A DNA stretch of 52,205 nt from Actinomadura hibisca NBRC 15177 (GCF_001552635.1 NZ_BCRO01000066.1:1-52205), one strand, 5' to 3'; positions 8,504-19,393 are shown, numbered from the stretch's first letter. A program made the numbers and translations. Notes: generated by a model from the letters alone, not told the origin.

Positions 8504-8543
8504 GACGGCGTGTCCGCTCACCGTGGTGAGCGGACACGCCGTC
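8504..8543 (-). terminator. uvrA: uvrA terminator, perfect 19-bp stem
   Basis: Thirteen bases after the uvrA stop there is a perfect inverted repeat. The 19-base arm at 8504-8522 pairs with 8525-8543 across a two-base centre (a minimal hairpin loop of four if the last pair opens). It lacks a U-run, as is common for actinobacterial terminators. It separates uvrA from the downstream arsR unit. Confidence 0.8.
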
Positions 8544-8556
8544 GGGCGGGTGCGGG

Positions 8557-11394
<2,838 letters not shown>

Positions 11395-11450
11395 GGCGGC
11401 TATCCGGTTCCTTTTCTGGGCGCGATGAGGGAGACGGCGGATCGGTCTCC

Positions 11451-11473
11451 AGGCTAGCGAGGGGGTGCGACAG
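11451..11473 (-). promoter_or_regulatory. uvrA: RecA-NDp/PafBC-like promoter of uvrA
   Basis: On the minus strand CTGTCGCAC (11473-11465) is followed by exactly eight bases and TAGCCT (11456-11451). The LexA-independent DNA-damage promoter of mycobacteria is TTGTCRGTG-N8-TANNNT. The TGTCR core, the N8 spacing and TANNNT match; the first base and the last three bases of the upstream block differ. The position, 57 bases before the uvrA GTG, is plausible. Confidence 0.5.
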
Positions 11474-11562
11474 AATCCCCGAGGTTCATAACAGCGGCGG
11501 GGACCGCCGCATTTCGTCGCGCGCCCCACCCGCCCCGGCGGGGGCTGTCACCCTCATCGAAA

Positions 11563-11578
11563 CCGTACACGTGTTCGA
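11563..11578. promoter_or_regulatory. LexA/SOS-box-like palindrome
   Basis: CCGTACACGTGTTCGA matches the actinobacterial LexA box TCGAACNNNNGTTCGA (with ACGT in the centre) at 14 of 16 positions when compared with TCGAACACGTGTTCGA. It lies in the divergent region between uvrA (169 bases from its start) and the hypothetical gene at 11626 (47 bases between them). Either or both genes could be controlled by LexA. Confidence 0.6.
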
Positions 11579-11625
11579 AGATCTGCCGCCACCGGAACCG
11601 CCGGAACCCCACTAGGGTGCCCCTC

Positions 11626-12036
11626 ATGTCACCTGCGAGCGACACCGGACCGGGCGCCGAGCCGCGGCACGACGGGTTCTACGTCCGCCCGGCGTCCGAG
11701 GACTCGACGTCGTTCCTGCGCTTCTTCCCCGAGGGCAAGGTGGTGGCCTGCACCATCGGGGACCAGCGGCCGCCCGAAGAGTACGCGCTCAACGTGGCGC
11801 GCTGGATGGTGCCCGGCAACTCCAGCCCGCAGCAGGGAAGCTACCGGCTGGAGGGCGGCGAGCTGGCGTTCTCGGCGGTCAGCGACTCGGGGACCGTGGA
11901 CTACTGGGGCGTGGTCGAGGACGACCGCCTGTCGATGCTCCTGCACGTGCACAGCCTGATCAACGGGCACCGGGAACACGGGGTGTGGCGGTTCCTGCCC
12001 CTGCCCGACGATCCGCCCACGCCCGGCGGGTCATGA
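11626..12036 (+). CDS. Conserved-looking hypothetical protein
   Basis: I do not recognise this 136-residue soluble protein. It has no signal peptide or membrane segment. The sequence looks like a compact beta-rich domain (DGFYVRPASEDSTSFLRFFP, VACTIGDQRPPEEYAL, GSYRLEGGELAFSAVSDSGT) with evenly spaced hydrophobic strands, perhaps a lipocalin-like or FABP-like barrel (inference). The ATG at 11626 is eight bases after AGGG; a GTG at 11617 is in frame but falls within that site. The gene is divergent from uvrA and lies close to a LexA-box-like palindrome, so damage induction is possible. Confidence 0.7.
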   Translation: MSPASDTGPGAEPRHDGFYVRPASEDSTSFLRFFPEGKVVACTIGDQRPPEEYALNVARWMVPGNSSPQQGSYRLEGGELAFSAVSDSGTVDYWGVVEDDRLSMLLHVHSLINGHREHGVWRFLPLPDDPPTPGGS

Positions 12037-12079
12037 TCCGCCCGGTCGGGCAAAACGATCCGCCGGGGCGGCCGGGCGG

Positions 12080-12886
12080 CTACTCGTCGTCGAGGGCGAA
12101 GCGGAGGTAGCGGTCGGCCGACCGGCGCACCGCCTCCTTGCCGTCCACGTGGACGATCTTCTTCCACCAGCCGCCGTACACCCGGTCGAACGCGTACGGT
12201 TCCAGCAGGCGCAACGCCCGCCGCACAGTGCGCGGCCGCTCCGGGATCAGATTCGGGTAGGAATACATGAAACTGACCCAGTCCCGGTCGTTCACCACCT
12301 GCACGATGTCGCCCGAGAACAGCGCTCCCCGCCCGTCCTCGGCATCCCGCCAGTGCAGCACCTGGCCGCCCGCGAAGTGCACGCCCGCGTTCACCAGCGT
12401 CAACCCCTCCGCGATCTCCAGTGTGTCGCCGCTCCAGTACCGCACCGCCTCGTCGGGCCGCGCGACCCACCGGCGGTCGGCCTCGTGGATGTACACCGGC
12501 GCGTCGAAGGCGTGCGCCCACTCGATCATCGAGCCGTAGAAGTGCGGATGGCTGATCGCGATGGCGTCCACGCCGCCCAGCTCGCGGACCTCGCGCACCA
12601 TGTCGTCGTCGATGTGGCTGACCATGTCCCACAGCACGTTCCCGGTGGGCGTGCGGACCAGCAGCGCGCGCTGCCCGATCGCCGTGGGCGGCCGGGTGCC
12701 CACCCCGTACACGCCCGGCCCTTCCTCAGCGACGCGCCCCCGGTGCCCGGACTCACGCAGCTCCTCGACCGACGTCCAGCGCTGCCCGTCCCAGCCGACG
12801 TACTGGCGCTCGTCCTCGCAGATGGGGCAGTCGTCGCGCGGCTCGGCGTACTGCACTCCGCACGTCACACAGATCGGGTGCCTCAT
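12080..12886 (-). CDS. Zinc-ribbon plus MBL-fold hydrolase with degenerate active site
   Basis: The 268-residue protein begins with a rubredoxin/zinc-ribbon-like motif (CVTCGVQYAEPRDDCPIC, C7-C24) and continues into a metallo-beta-lactamase fold. The normal HxHxDH metal motif is replaced by SHPHFYGSM, which keeps two histidines but lacks the Asp-His pair. The later Asp motif (LFSGDIVQV) and the EADRRWV segment remain. It may bind one metal or have different chemistry; the substrate is unknown. It is divergent from the mycothiol-type gene at 13003. Confidence 0.8.
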   Translation of the reverse strand: MRHPICVTCGVQYAEPRDDCPICEDERQYVGWDGQRWTSVEELRESGHRGRVAEEGPGVYGVGTRPPTAIGQRALLVRTPTGNVLWDMVSHIDDDMVREVRELGGVDAIAISHPHFYGSMIEWAHAFDAPVYIHEADRRWVARPDEAVRYWSGDTLEIAEGLTLVNAGVHFAGGQVLHWRDAEDGRGALFSGDIVQVVNDRDWVSFMYSYPNLIPERPRTVRRALRLLEPYAFDRVYGGWWKKIVHVDGKEAVRRSADRYLRFALDDE

Positions 12887-12973
12887 CCCTCCGACGCTAT
12901 CCCGTCACTCCGGCTTCCTCCGGGCCACCTCCCGCACGCTCTGGTGCGTTCCATCGGCGGTGGGCGAGGATGG

Positions 12974-12998
12974 AGCCTCCTGCGAGGTGATGGAGGCT
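12974..12998 (+). promoter_or_regulatory. Hairpin covering the ribosome binding site of the 13003 gene
   Basis: AGCCTCC (12974-12980) can pair perfectly with GGAGGCT (12992-12998), which contains the GGAGG ribosome binding site of the gene at 13003. The stem is only 7 bp with an 11-base loop, so a regulatory role is a guess. Confidence 0.3.
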
Positions 12999-13002
12999 GC
13001 TG

Positions 13003-13749
13003 ATGGGCGCGGACGAGCGGCGGCGCGTGCTGGAACAGGTCGAGGCGGGCACCGAGCGGGTCCTGGCGACGCTGGGGAAGCTGTCTGAGCAGGAGCTGCG
13101 CGGGCCGTCGGCGCTGCCCGGCTGGACGCGCGGGCACGTGGCCACCCACATCGCCCGCAACGCCGACTCCCTGTGGAACCTGCTGGAGTGGGCGCGCACC
13201 GGCGTGGAGATCCCGCAGTATCCGAGCGTCGAGGCGCGCAACGCCGATCTGGAGGCGGGCGCGGGGCGCGGCGGGTCCGAGCTGGTGGAGGACGTGCGGG
13301 CGTCGGCGGCGCGGTTCTCCGAGCAGTTCCGGGCACTGCCGCCGGAGGCCGCCGACGTCCAGGTACGGGCCATGCTGGGCTGGGAGCAACCCGCCTGGTA
13401 CGTGCTCTACCGGCGCTGGCACGAGGTCGAGGTCCACCACGTGGACCTAGCGGCCGGATACGGGCCCGCCGACTGGCCCGACCCCTACGTGCGCTGGGCG
13501 CTGGGCGGCACGCTGCGCGATCTCGCCGCGCTGCCGGTCGGGTCGCGCGGCGAGCTGGACGGCCACCGGCTGGTCGCCACCGAGTCCGGCGACGAGACGC
13601 GCCTCGGCGACGGGCCGCGCATCACCGGCTCGGGGCGGGCGCTGCTGGGCTGGCTGAGCGGCCGGACCAGCGGCGCGGGGCTGGCCATGCGGCCCGACGG
13701 CGCGCTGCCCGCCCCGCCCGCGTGGCCGTTCCCGCCCAGCACGTTCTAG
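13003..13749 (+). CDS. Mycothiol-dependent maleylpyruvate isomerase-family protein (DinB fold)
   Basis: The 248-residue protein matches the MDMPI/DinB-like family: an N-terminal four-helix metal-binding domain and a C-terminal MDMPI domain. The expected metal ligands are visible as H49 in GWTRGHVATHI and E141/H145 in RRWHEVEVHHVDLA. Family members use mycothiol as cofactor, for example isomerising maleylpyruvate to fumarylpyruvate. Many paralogues have other unknown substrates, and no gentisate-pathway genes are adjacent, so the reaction here is open. The ATG follows GGAGG by six bases. Confidence 0.85.
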   Translation: MGADERRRVLEQVEAGTERVLATLGKLSEQELRGPSALPGWTRGHVATHIARNADSLWNLLEWARTGVEIPQYPSVEARNADLEAGAGRGGSELVEDVRASAARFSEQFRALPPEAADVQVRAMLGWEQPAWYVLYRRWHEVEVHHVDLAAGYGPADWPDPYVRWALGGTLRDLAALPVGSRGELDGHRLVATESGDETRLGDGPRITGSGRALLGWLSGRTSGAGLAMRPDGALPAPPAWPFPPSTF

Positions 13750-13753
13750 CGGG

Positions 13754-14428
13754 CTACCCCGGCGGCGGGTCGATGAGCCGCCGCAACTCCGCCTCGGACC
13801 GGACGGTGATGACGCCGCGCGCCACCGCGACGCCCCCGGCGAACCGCTCCCCGGCCAGGATCTGGGCGACCTTGCGGCGGCCCATGCCCGCCCACCGGCC
13901 CAGGTCCTGCTGGGATATCGGCACCGGGACCACGGTGCCGTCGCCGCGCACGGGCGTGCCGAAGCGGGCCGACAGGCGCAGCAGCCTGCTGGCCAGGCGC
14001 GCCACCGGGTCGTCGGGGCAGTGGCCGCTGCGCACCACGTTGGCGTCGCGCAGCCGCTCGGCCAGCACGGCGGCGACCGCCCACACCGCGCCGGGGCAGG
14101 AGTCCAGCGCCGCGCGCAGCCGCTCGGCGGGCAGCGACAGCGCCTCGACCGGCGTGATGGCCTCGACGTTGGCGGCGCGGACGCCGCCGTCGACCGCCTC
14201 GATCTCGCCTACCAGGTCGCCGGGGCCCAGCACGTCCAGGATGACGGTCTCGCCGCCGCGCTCCACCCACACCTTCACCGCGCCGCCCAGCAGCACGAAC
14301 ACCTGCGCGGAGCGGGTGTGCTCGCGCATCAGGAACCGGCCCTGCTGGACCATGACGGTGGCGGCGGTGTCGCGCACCGCCTTGCGGGCCCGTTCGGGCA
14401 GCACGTCCCAGAACGTGGTGATGGCCAT
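13754..14428 (-). CDS. Crp/Fnr-family transcriptional regulator
   Basis: The 224-residue protein has an N-terminal cyclic-nucleotide-binding-like beta roll (about residues 25-115) and a C-terminal Crp helix-turn-helix (residues 170-192, ISQQDLGRWAGMGRRKVAQI). The phosphate-binding cassette region reads GDLVGEIEAVDGGVRAANV, keeping the equivalents of the E. coli CRP Glu72 (E75) and Arg82 (R84), so nucleotide binding is plausible. There are no N-terminal cysteines for an Fe-S cluster. It lies 63 bases downstream of the giant Crp-STAND-TPR gene on the same strand and resembles its N-terminal 210 residues, so the two are paralogues and probably co-transcribed. Confidence 0.9.
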   Translation of the reverse strand: MAITTFWDVLPERARKAVRDTAATVMVQQGRFLMREHTRSAQVFVLLGGAVKVWVERGGETVILDVLGPGDLVGEIEAVDGGVRAANVEAITPVEALSLPAERLRAALDSCPGAVWAVAAVLAERLRDANVVRSGHCPDDPVARLASRLLRLSARFGTPVRGDGTVVPVPISQQDLGRWAGMGRRKVAQILAGERFAGGVAVARGVITVRSEAELRRLIDPPPG

Positions 14429-14491
14429 CTCCGCCTCCTCACCCCGCCCCCGGGTACCAGTGAACGCGACCCGGCGGCGCGGGTCTGCGTC

Positions 14492-17400
14492 CTAGGACAC
14501 ATCCGAGCCGAGCCACTGGTCGATGGCGCGGATCCGCCGGTCGCAGTCGGCCGCGCCGGTCTGGTCGCCGAGGGCCGCGCAGGACACGCGCAGCCGCTCC
14601 AGGGCCTGGCGCTGGCCCCGGTGGTCGCCCATGTCGCGGCGGCTGTCGATCTCGGCGAGGAAGTGCCCGACGGCCTGCCGGTGCCGGTCCAGGCGCTGGC
14701 AGGCGCGGCCCATGGTGTGCCGGGAGTACGCCTGCTCGCGGGAGTCGCCGAGCTCGACGGCCAGGTCCAGCGCCTGGCGGCCGACCGCGAGCGCGGCCGA
14801 CGGGTCGTCCAGGTCCAGGTGGATGGCGGCCAGGTGCACCAGCGCGGTGCCCTCGCCGTGCCGGTCGCCGACCTCGCCGAGCAGCCGCAGCGCCTCGCAC
14901 TCCATGCCCAGCGCCTCGGCGGGGCGGCCGCTGTGCCGCAGCACCGCCGCGAAGGTGTCCATGCCGACGCCCATGCCGTACCAGTCGCCCGACTCCTGGC
15001 GCAGCCGCAGCGCCTGCCGGGCGGCGCGCTCGGCCTCCTCGTTCAGGCCGAGCCGCAGGTAGGTGCGGGCCAGGCTGCCCAGCGTGCCCGCCAGGCCGCC
15101 GCGCGCGCCGAGCCGGTGCCACAGGTCCAGCGCCTCCAGCCCCAGCACGAACGACTCCTGGTGGCGTTGCAGCCGCCGCATGACCACCGACAGGTGCTCC
15201 AGGTCGTGGGCCTCGCCGTGCTGGTCGCCGATGGCGCGGCGGATCTCCAGGGCGCGCACCAGGTGCTCGCGGGCCTCGCTGTAGCGGCCGAGCCGCGCGT
15301 GCACCACGCCGATCTGCGCCAGCGTCTCGGCCTCGCCGTGCGGGTCGCCGGTCTCGCGGTGCAGCCCCAGCGCCTGCCCGCAGTAGGTGAACGACTCGGC
15401 GAACCGGGCCGCGTCGCAGGTCAGCCGCCCCAGCGTGGTCAGCGCGCGGGCCTGGCCGCGCCGGTCGCCCAGCGCCCGGTAGGTGCGCAGCGACTGCTCG
15501 GCGTCGCGGCGGGCCAGGTCCCGCATGCCCAGCGTGGCGTGCATGCGGGCCAGCTCGGTCAGCGCCTGCGCCGCGCCGTGCCGGTCGCCCTCCTCCTGCC
15601 GGATGGCCAGCGCCTCCAGCGCGTCGTTGACGGCGTCGTGGACGGCGCCGCGCCGCCGGTGCACCTGCGCCAGGGTCAGCAGCGACTCGGCCGTGCCCGG
15701 CAGGTCGCCCGCCTCGCGGCGCAGGTCCAGGGCCTGGCGCGCGTGGCGCAGGGCGGCGGCGTAGTCGGCGAGGTTGAGGTGCGCGCGGGCCAGAGTTTCG
15801 TGGCCTTTGGCGACGCCCCCGTCGTCGCCCAGCTCGCGGTGGATCTCCAACGACCGGCGCGCGTGGTCGATGCCGGTCGGGTAGCGGCCCAGCGCCACGT
15901 GCAGGTCGGCGAGGGTGGCCAGCGTGACGGCCTCGCCGAACCGGTCGGGCGGCATCACCGAGCGGAACCCGCGCAAAGCGTCCTCGCCGTATCCGATGGC
16001 CTGCACCGACCGGCCCAGCTCGAAGTGCGCCACCGCCAGGCCGTGCAGCATCACCGCTGCGGCGGCCCAGTTCTCTTCGGTGCGGGCGGCGCGCAGCCCC
16101 GCCTGGCAGACGGTGACGGTGTCCTCGCTGTAGCGGCGGAACCCCTGGAAGTCGAACAGCGCGTCGGCCAGCTCCCAGCACGTCCGGTGCAGTCCCAGCC
16201 GCGCGGCCTGGTCCACGGCCGCCACCAGGTTACGGCGCTCGGCCTCGAACCAAGCGAGCGCGACAGCACGCGCGGCGGCGGTAACGGGACGCGCGGGCGC
16301 GCGTACAGGCGCGGCCATACCGAGGGCCGGACGGTGCCGCAGCAGCACCGCGCCCGCCCGGCGCGCCTCGGCCAGGTAACCGGCCAGCAACCGCCGCTGC
16401 GCGCCCAGCCGGTCCACGTCGGCGTCCTCGGCCAAGCCCCGGTCGCGCGCGAAGTCGCGCAACAGGTCGTGCATCCGGTAGCGGCCCGTCCCGACCTCCT
16501 GCACCAGGAACGCCTGCCGCAGCCCCTCCAGCAATTGGCGGGCCTCGGCCTCGGTGCGTCCGGTCAGCGCCGCCAACGCGACGGGCGTGAAATCAGGACC
16601 CGAGATGAGCCCTAGACGACGGAGCGCAGCGCGCTGATCAGGCCGCAACCCCCGATAGGCGACCTCGAAAGTGGGGCTGAGCGCGACATGCAGACCCGGC
16701 TGGGCAGTCTGCGCCGTCCCGCCGTAGACGGGCAGCCCGGTCCCGTAGGCGGGGACGACGGGAAACCTGCTCTCCTCCAGCTCGCGGACGGTGTCGGCGA
16801 TGCTCCCGGACGGGTTCTCGGCCAGCCGCCCCGCCATGATCGCCAGCGCCAGCGGCAGGTGGCCGCACTCCTGCGCGAGGCGCTCGACGGCCCGCCGCTC
16901 CTGGCGGACGCGGGGGTCGCGCGGGCCGAGGACGGCGGCGACCAGCTCCACCGCCTCCTGCGGGGCCAGCTCGCGCAGCTCCAGGACGCGGATGTCGGCG
17001 TCCTCCAGCGGCGCGGCCATGCGCCGCTGCGTGGTGATCACGACGAGTCCGGCGTCCACGGCCGCCAGCAGCGGCCGCACCTGCTCGGGCCCCGCCGCGT
17101 TGTCCAGGATCAGCAGCAGGCGGCGGCCCGCCAGCAACGACCGGCACTGCGCGGCCAGCTCGCCCTCGGTGCGCGGGAGCTGGTCGCCGGGCACCCCGAC
17201 GCCGCGCAGCACCTGCCCCATGGCCTCGGCGGGCGCGACGGGAGTGCGGTGGGAGGCGCGCAGGTCGGTGAAGACCACGCCGTCGGGGAAGCGGTCGGCG
17301 ACCCGGTGCGCCCAGTGCACCGCCAGGGTCGTCTTGCCGACCCCGGCCATGCCCTGCACGATCACCCCGCGCGGCCGCTCGGTCTGCCCCAGCAGCAGGT

Positions 17401-18319
17401 CCAGCTTGCCGATGCTGACGTCGCGCCCGGCGAAGTGGGGCTTGTCGGCGGGCGGGCGCAACGCCTGGGGCACCACCGCCGAGCCGTCCGCGTGCCCGCC
17501 GCCATAACCTCCGGTGGGTCCGCCCGCGTGCCCGTCCAACCGGACCTGCTGGCGGACCGCCAGGCCGACGCCCGGGACACCGCTCACCGCCCCGTCACCG
17601 CCCATCGACCACTCGTCGCCCCAAGGACTGGCGGCCAGCCGCAGCGCGTCGGGGTCCAGGATCGTCAGCGGGCGCGGGCGGCCGTCCAGGATGCCGCGAG
17701 CGCGCCAGCGCCGGAACCAGCGCACCAGCGTCTCGCGCGAGATGCCCGCCCAGTTGGCCAGCTCGGCCTGGCTGAGCCGCACCGGGATCTCCACGCCGCG
17801 CGCGGTGCGCTCGCCGAACCGGTGCGCCAGCTCCAGCAGGTGGCAGGCCAGGCGCTGCTGGTGCTCGGCGGCGCGGACGGCGTGCCGCCGCCCGCCCAGC
17901 GCGTCGGCCTCGGCGATGCCCCGCATCATCGCCTCGGCGACCTGCGGGTTGGCCGCCAGCAGGCTGCCGAACTGGCGGCGGTCGATGCGCAGCGCCGCCA
18001 GGTGGTCCAGCGCCGCCACCGTGGCGCGCTGCGGGCGGCCCCACGGCGCGAGCGCGCCCAGCAGGTCGCCCGGCCCGAACAGGTCGATGATCGACTCGTC
18101 GCCCTCGCTGGAGCCCACGAACTCCTTGGCCACCGCGTTGCCCGCCGTGCGCGCCCCCGCGCGGAGCACGACGCACACGCTGGGCGCGACCACGCCCTGG
18201 TGGAACAACATCCCGCCGGGCGGCACGTCGGTGCGGCCGCCCATCGCCCACAACGCCTGCCGGTCGGCGGGGGCCAGCAGCGCCCAGAAGCTCCCGGGCC
18301 GCACGTCATGCTCGATCAC
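14492..18319 (-). CDS. Crp-like sensor/HTH + STAND NTPase + TPR fusion regulator
   Basis: This is a 1275-residue multidomain protein. Residues 20-125 form a cyclic-nucleotide-binding-like beta roll and residues 181-211 a Crp-type HTH (RLSQAELANWAGISRETLVR). A Gly-rich linker spans 235-290. The NB-ARC/STAND ATPase has P-loop GMAGVGKTT (323-331), Walker B LLLILDNA (401-408), GHLPLALAIM (486-495) and an MHD-type motif YRMHDLLRDFARD (614-626). About thirteen consecutive 40-residue TPRs follow, with a GDxxGxA signature. Known actinobacterial STAND regulators (AfsR/SARP, LAL) carry BTAD or LuxR domains; here a Crp module takes that place. In the cNMP pocket, Glu is Ala89 while Arg98 is kept. The GTG at 18319 sits six bases after GGGAG. 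The ligand and target genes are unknown. Confidence 0.9.
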   Translation of the reverse strand: MIEHDVRPGSFWALLAPADRQALWAMGGRTDVPPGGMLFHQGVVAPSVCVVLRAGARTAGNAVAKEFVGSSEGDESIIDLFGPGDLLGALAPWGRPQRATVAALDHLAALRIDRRQFGSLLAANPQVAEAMMRGIAEADALGGRRHAVRAAEHQQRLACHLLELAHRFGERTARGVEIPVRLSQAELANWAGISRETLVRWFRRWRARGILDGRPRPLTILDPDALRLAASPWGDEWSMGGDGAVSGVPGVGLAVRQQVRLDGHAGGPTGGYGGGHADGSAVVPQALRPPADKPHFAGRDVSIGKLDLLLGQTERPRGVIVQGMAGVGKTTLAVHWAHRVADRFPDGVVFTDLRASHRTPVAPAEAMGQVLRGVGVPGDQLPRTEGELAAQCRSLLAGRRLLLILDNAAGPEQVRPLLAAVDAGLVVITTQRRMAAPLEDADIRVLELRELAPQEAVELVAAVLGPRDPRVRQERRAVERLAQECGHLPLALAIMAGRLAENPSGSIADTVRELEESRFPVVPAYGTGLPVYGGTAQTAQPGLHVALSPTFEVAYRGLRPDQRAALRRLGLISGPDFTPVALAALTGRTEAEARQLLEGLRQAFLVQEVGTGRYRMHDLLRDFARDRGLAEDADVDRLGAQRRLLAGYLAEARRAGAVLLRHRPALGMAAPVRAPARPVTAAARAVALAWFEAERRNLVAAVDQAARLGLHRTCWELADALFDFQGFRRYSEDTVTVCQAGLRAARTEENWAAAAVMLHGLAVAHFELGRSVQAIGYGEDALRGFRSVMPPDRFGEAVTLATLADLHVALGRYPTGIDHARRSLEIHRELGDDGGVAKGHETLARAHLNLADYAAALRHARQALDLRREAGDLPGTAESLLTLAQVHRRRGAVHDAVNDALEALAIRQEEGDRHGAAQALTELARMHATLGMRDLARRDAEQSLRTYRALGDRRGQARALTTLGRLTCDAARFAESFTYCGQALGLHRETGDPHGEAETLAQIGVVHARLGRYSEAREHLVRALEIRRAIGDQHGEAHDLEHLSVVMRRLQRHQESFVLGLEALDLWHRLGARGGLAGTLGSLARTYLRLGLNEEAERAARQALRLRQESGDWYGMGVGMDTFAAVLRHSGRPAEALGMECEALRLLGEVGDRHGEGTALVHLAAIHLDLDDPSAALAVGRQALDLAVELGDSREQAYSRHTMGRACQRLDRHRQAVGHFLAEIDSRRDMGDHRGQRQALERLRVSCAALGDQTGAADCDRRIRAIDQWLGSDVS

Positions 18320-18399
18320 CGGCGGCTCCCCATCGTGTGCACCCCTCTCCGGCCGTCCCCTGCCCCGTCCCTCCACCATCGTGCGCCGCGCGGAGCGGG

Positions 18400-18425
18400 C
18401 CGTCCGCCAGAAAGTGCACGGACGG
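18400..18425. promoter_or_regulatory. Inverted repeat in the promoter region of the Crp-STAND gene
   Basis: CCGTCCG (18400-18406) and CGGACGG (18419-18425) are perfect arms separated by 12 bases. They lie in the 233-base divergent region between the Crp-STAND gene and the MBL gene at 18553. Crp-family dimers bind symmetric half-sites, so this is a candidate autoregulatory operator (inference). Confidence 0.4.
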
Positions 18426-18552
18426 AATGGGTCTGCCGACTCATCCCGCCGGGACGGCGGCGCGCGCATGATCGGGCACCCGGGCCAGCGGGCACCGGAT
18501 GCGGGAGGATGGGGCCTCGGACGGCGACCGTTCGCCGCGCGAAGGAGGACGC

Positions 18553-19215
18553 ATGAGCTACACCGGGCACGTGACGGTCGGCGGCAGGCCCGACGTCCGC
18601 GAGCTGCCGGGCCTCACCGTCACCAAGGTGGCGGTCGGGCCCTACGACAACAACGCCTACATCCTGCGCTGCGCCGCCACCGGCGACCAGCTGCTGGTGG
18701 ACGCGGCCAACGAGGCGTCCCGGCTGCTGGAGCTGCTGGGCGACCGGCCGCTCAGCCGGGTCGTCACCACCCACCGCCACCAGGACCACTGGATGGCGCT
18801 CGCCGAGGTGGTGCAGGCGACCGGCGCGCCGGTCGTGGCGCACCCGCACGACGCCGAGCCGCTGCCGGTGCCGGTCGCCGAGCCGGTCGAGGACGGCGCC
18901 ACCGTCCGGGTGGGCCGGGCCGAGCTGGAGGTGATCCACCTGCGCGGGCACACGCCGGGGTCGATCGCGCTGCTGTACCAGGGCGAGGGGGCCGGGGACC
19001 GGGCGCACCTGTTCACCGGCGACAGCCTGTTCCCGGGCGGGGTCGGCAACACCTGGGGCGACCGGGGGCTGTTCGAGCAGCTCATGCGGGACGTCCAGGA
19101 GCGGGTCTTCGACCGGCTGCCGGACACGACGTGGTTCTACCCGGGCCACGGCGAGGATTCCACGCTCGGCCGCGAGCGCCCGAGCATCCCCGAATGGCGC
19201 AAGCGCGGCTGGTAG
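18553..19215 (+). CDS. MBL-fold hydrolase (glyoxalase II-like)
   Basis: The 220-residue metallo-beta-lactamase-fold protein has the complete metal motif THRHQDHW, then HLRGHTPGS, LFTGDSLFPGG and YPGHGEDSTLG, the set typical of glyoxalase II-like thiolester hydrolases. The ATG at 18553 follows AAGGAGGA closely. An upstream in-frame ATG at 18499 precedes that site and is rejected. It is divergent from the Crp-STAND gene, so both could be controlled from the shared intergenic region. The substrate is unknown. Confidence 0.88.
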   Translation: MSYTGHVTVGGRPDVRELPGLTVTKVAVGPYDNNAYILRCAATGDQLLVDAANEASRLLELLGDRPLSRVVTTHRHQDHWMALAEVVQATGAPVVAHPHDAEPLPVPVAEPVEDGATVRVGRAELEVIHLRGHTPGSIALLYQGEGAGDRAHLFTGDSLFPGGVGNTWGDRGLFEQLMRDVQERVFDRLPDTTWFYPGHGEDSTLGRERPSIPEWRKRGW

Positions 19216-19393
19216 CGACCGCGGGGCTTGTCGCGGGTTTTCCCGTTTCGGGCCTTCATGAGGCCCGCCCCACCGTCGGCGGCGCGGCGGCGGGGTCGGG
19301 CGGCGGTTTTTTGGGGGCTGGTTCGGGGGTTCGGATCAGGGATCGGGAACGGGGATCGGGGTCAGGGCACGGGCGCGGGACGCGCCCGCGCCG

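Noticed and set aside
18320..18469. N-terminal extension of the Crp-STAND protein
   Set aside because: The extra 50 residues have no domain, the ATG at 18379 lacks a ribosome binding site, and the GTG at 18319 has one.
19280..19390. G-rich repetitive stretch after the MBL gene as a repeat element or RNA
   Set aside because: It is only irregular GGGATCGGG-like runs with no stable unit, hairpin or gene.
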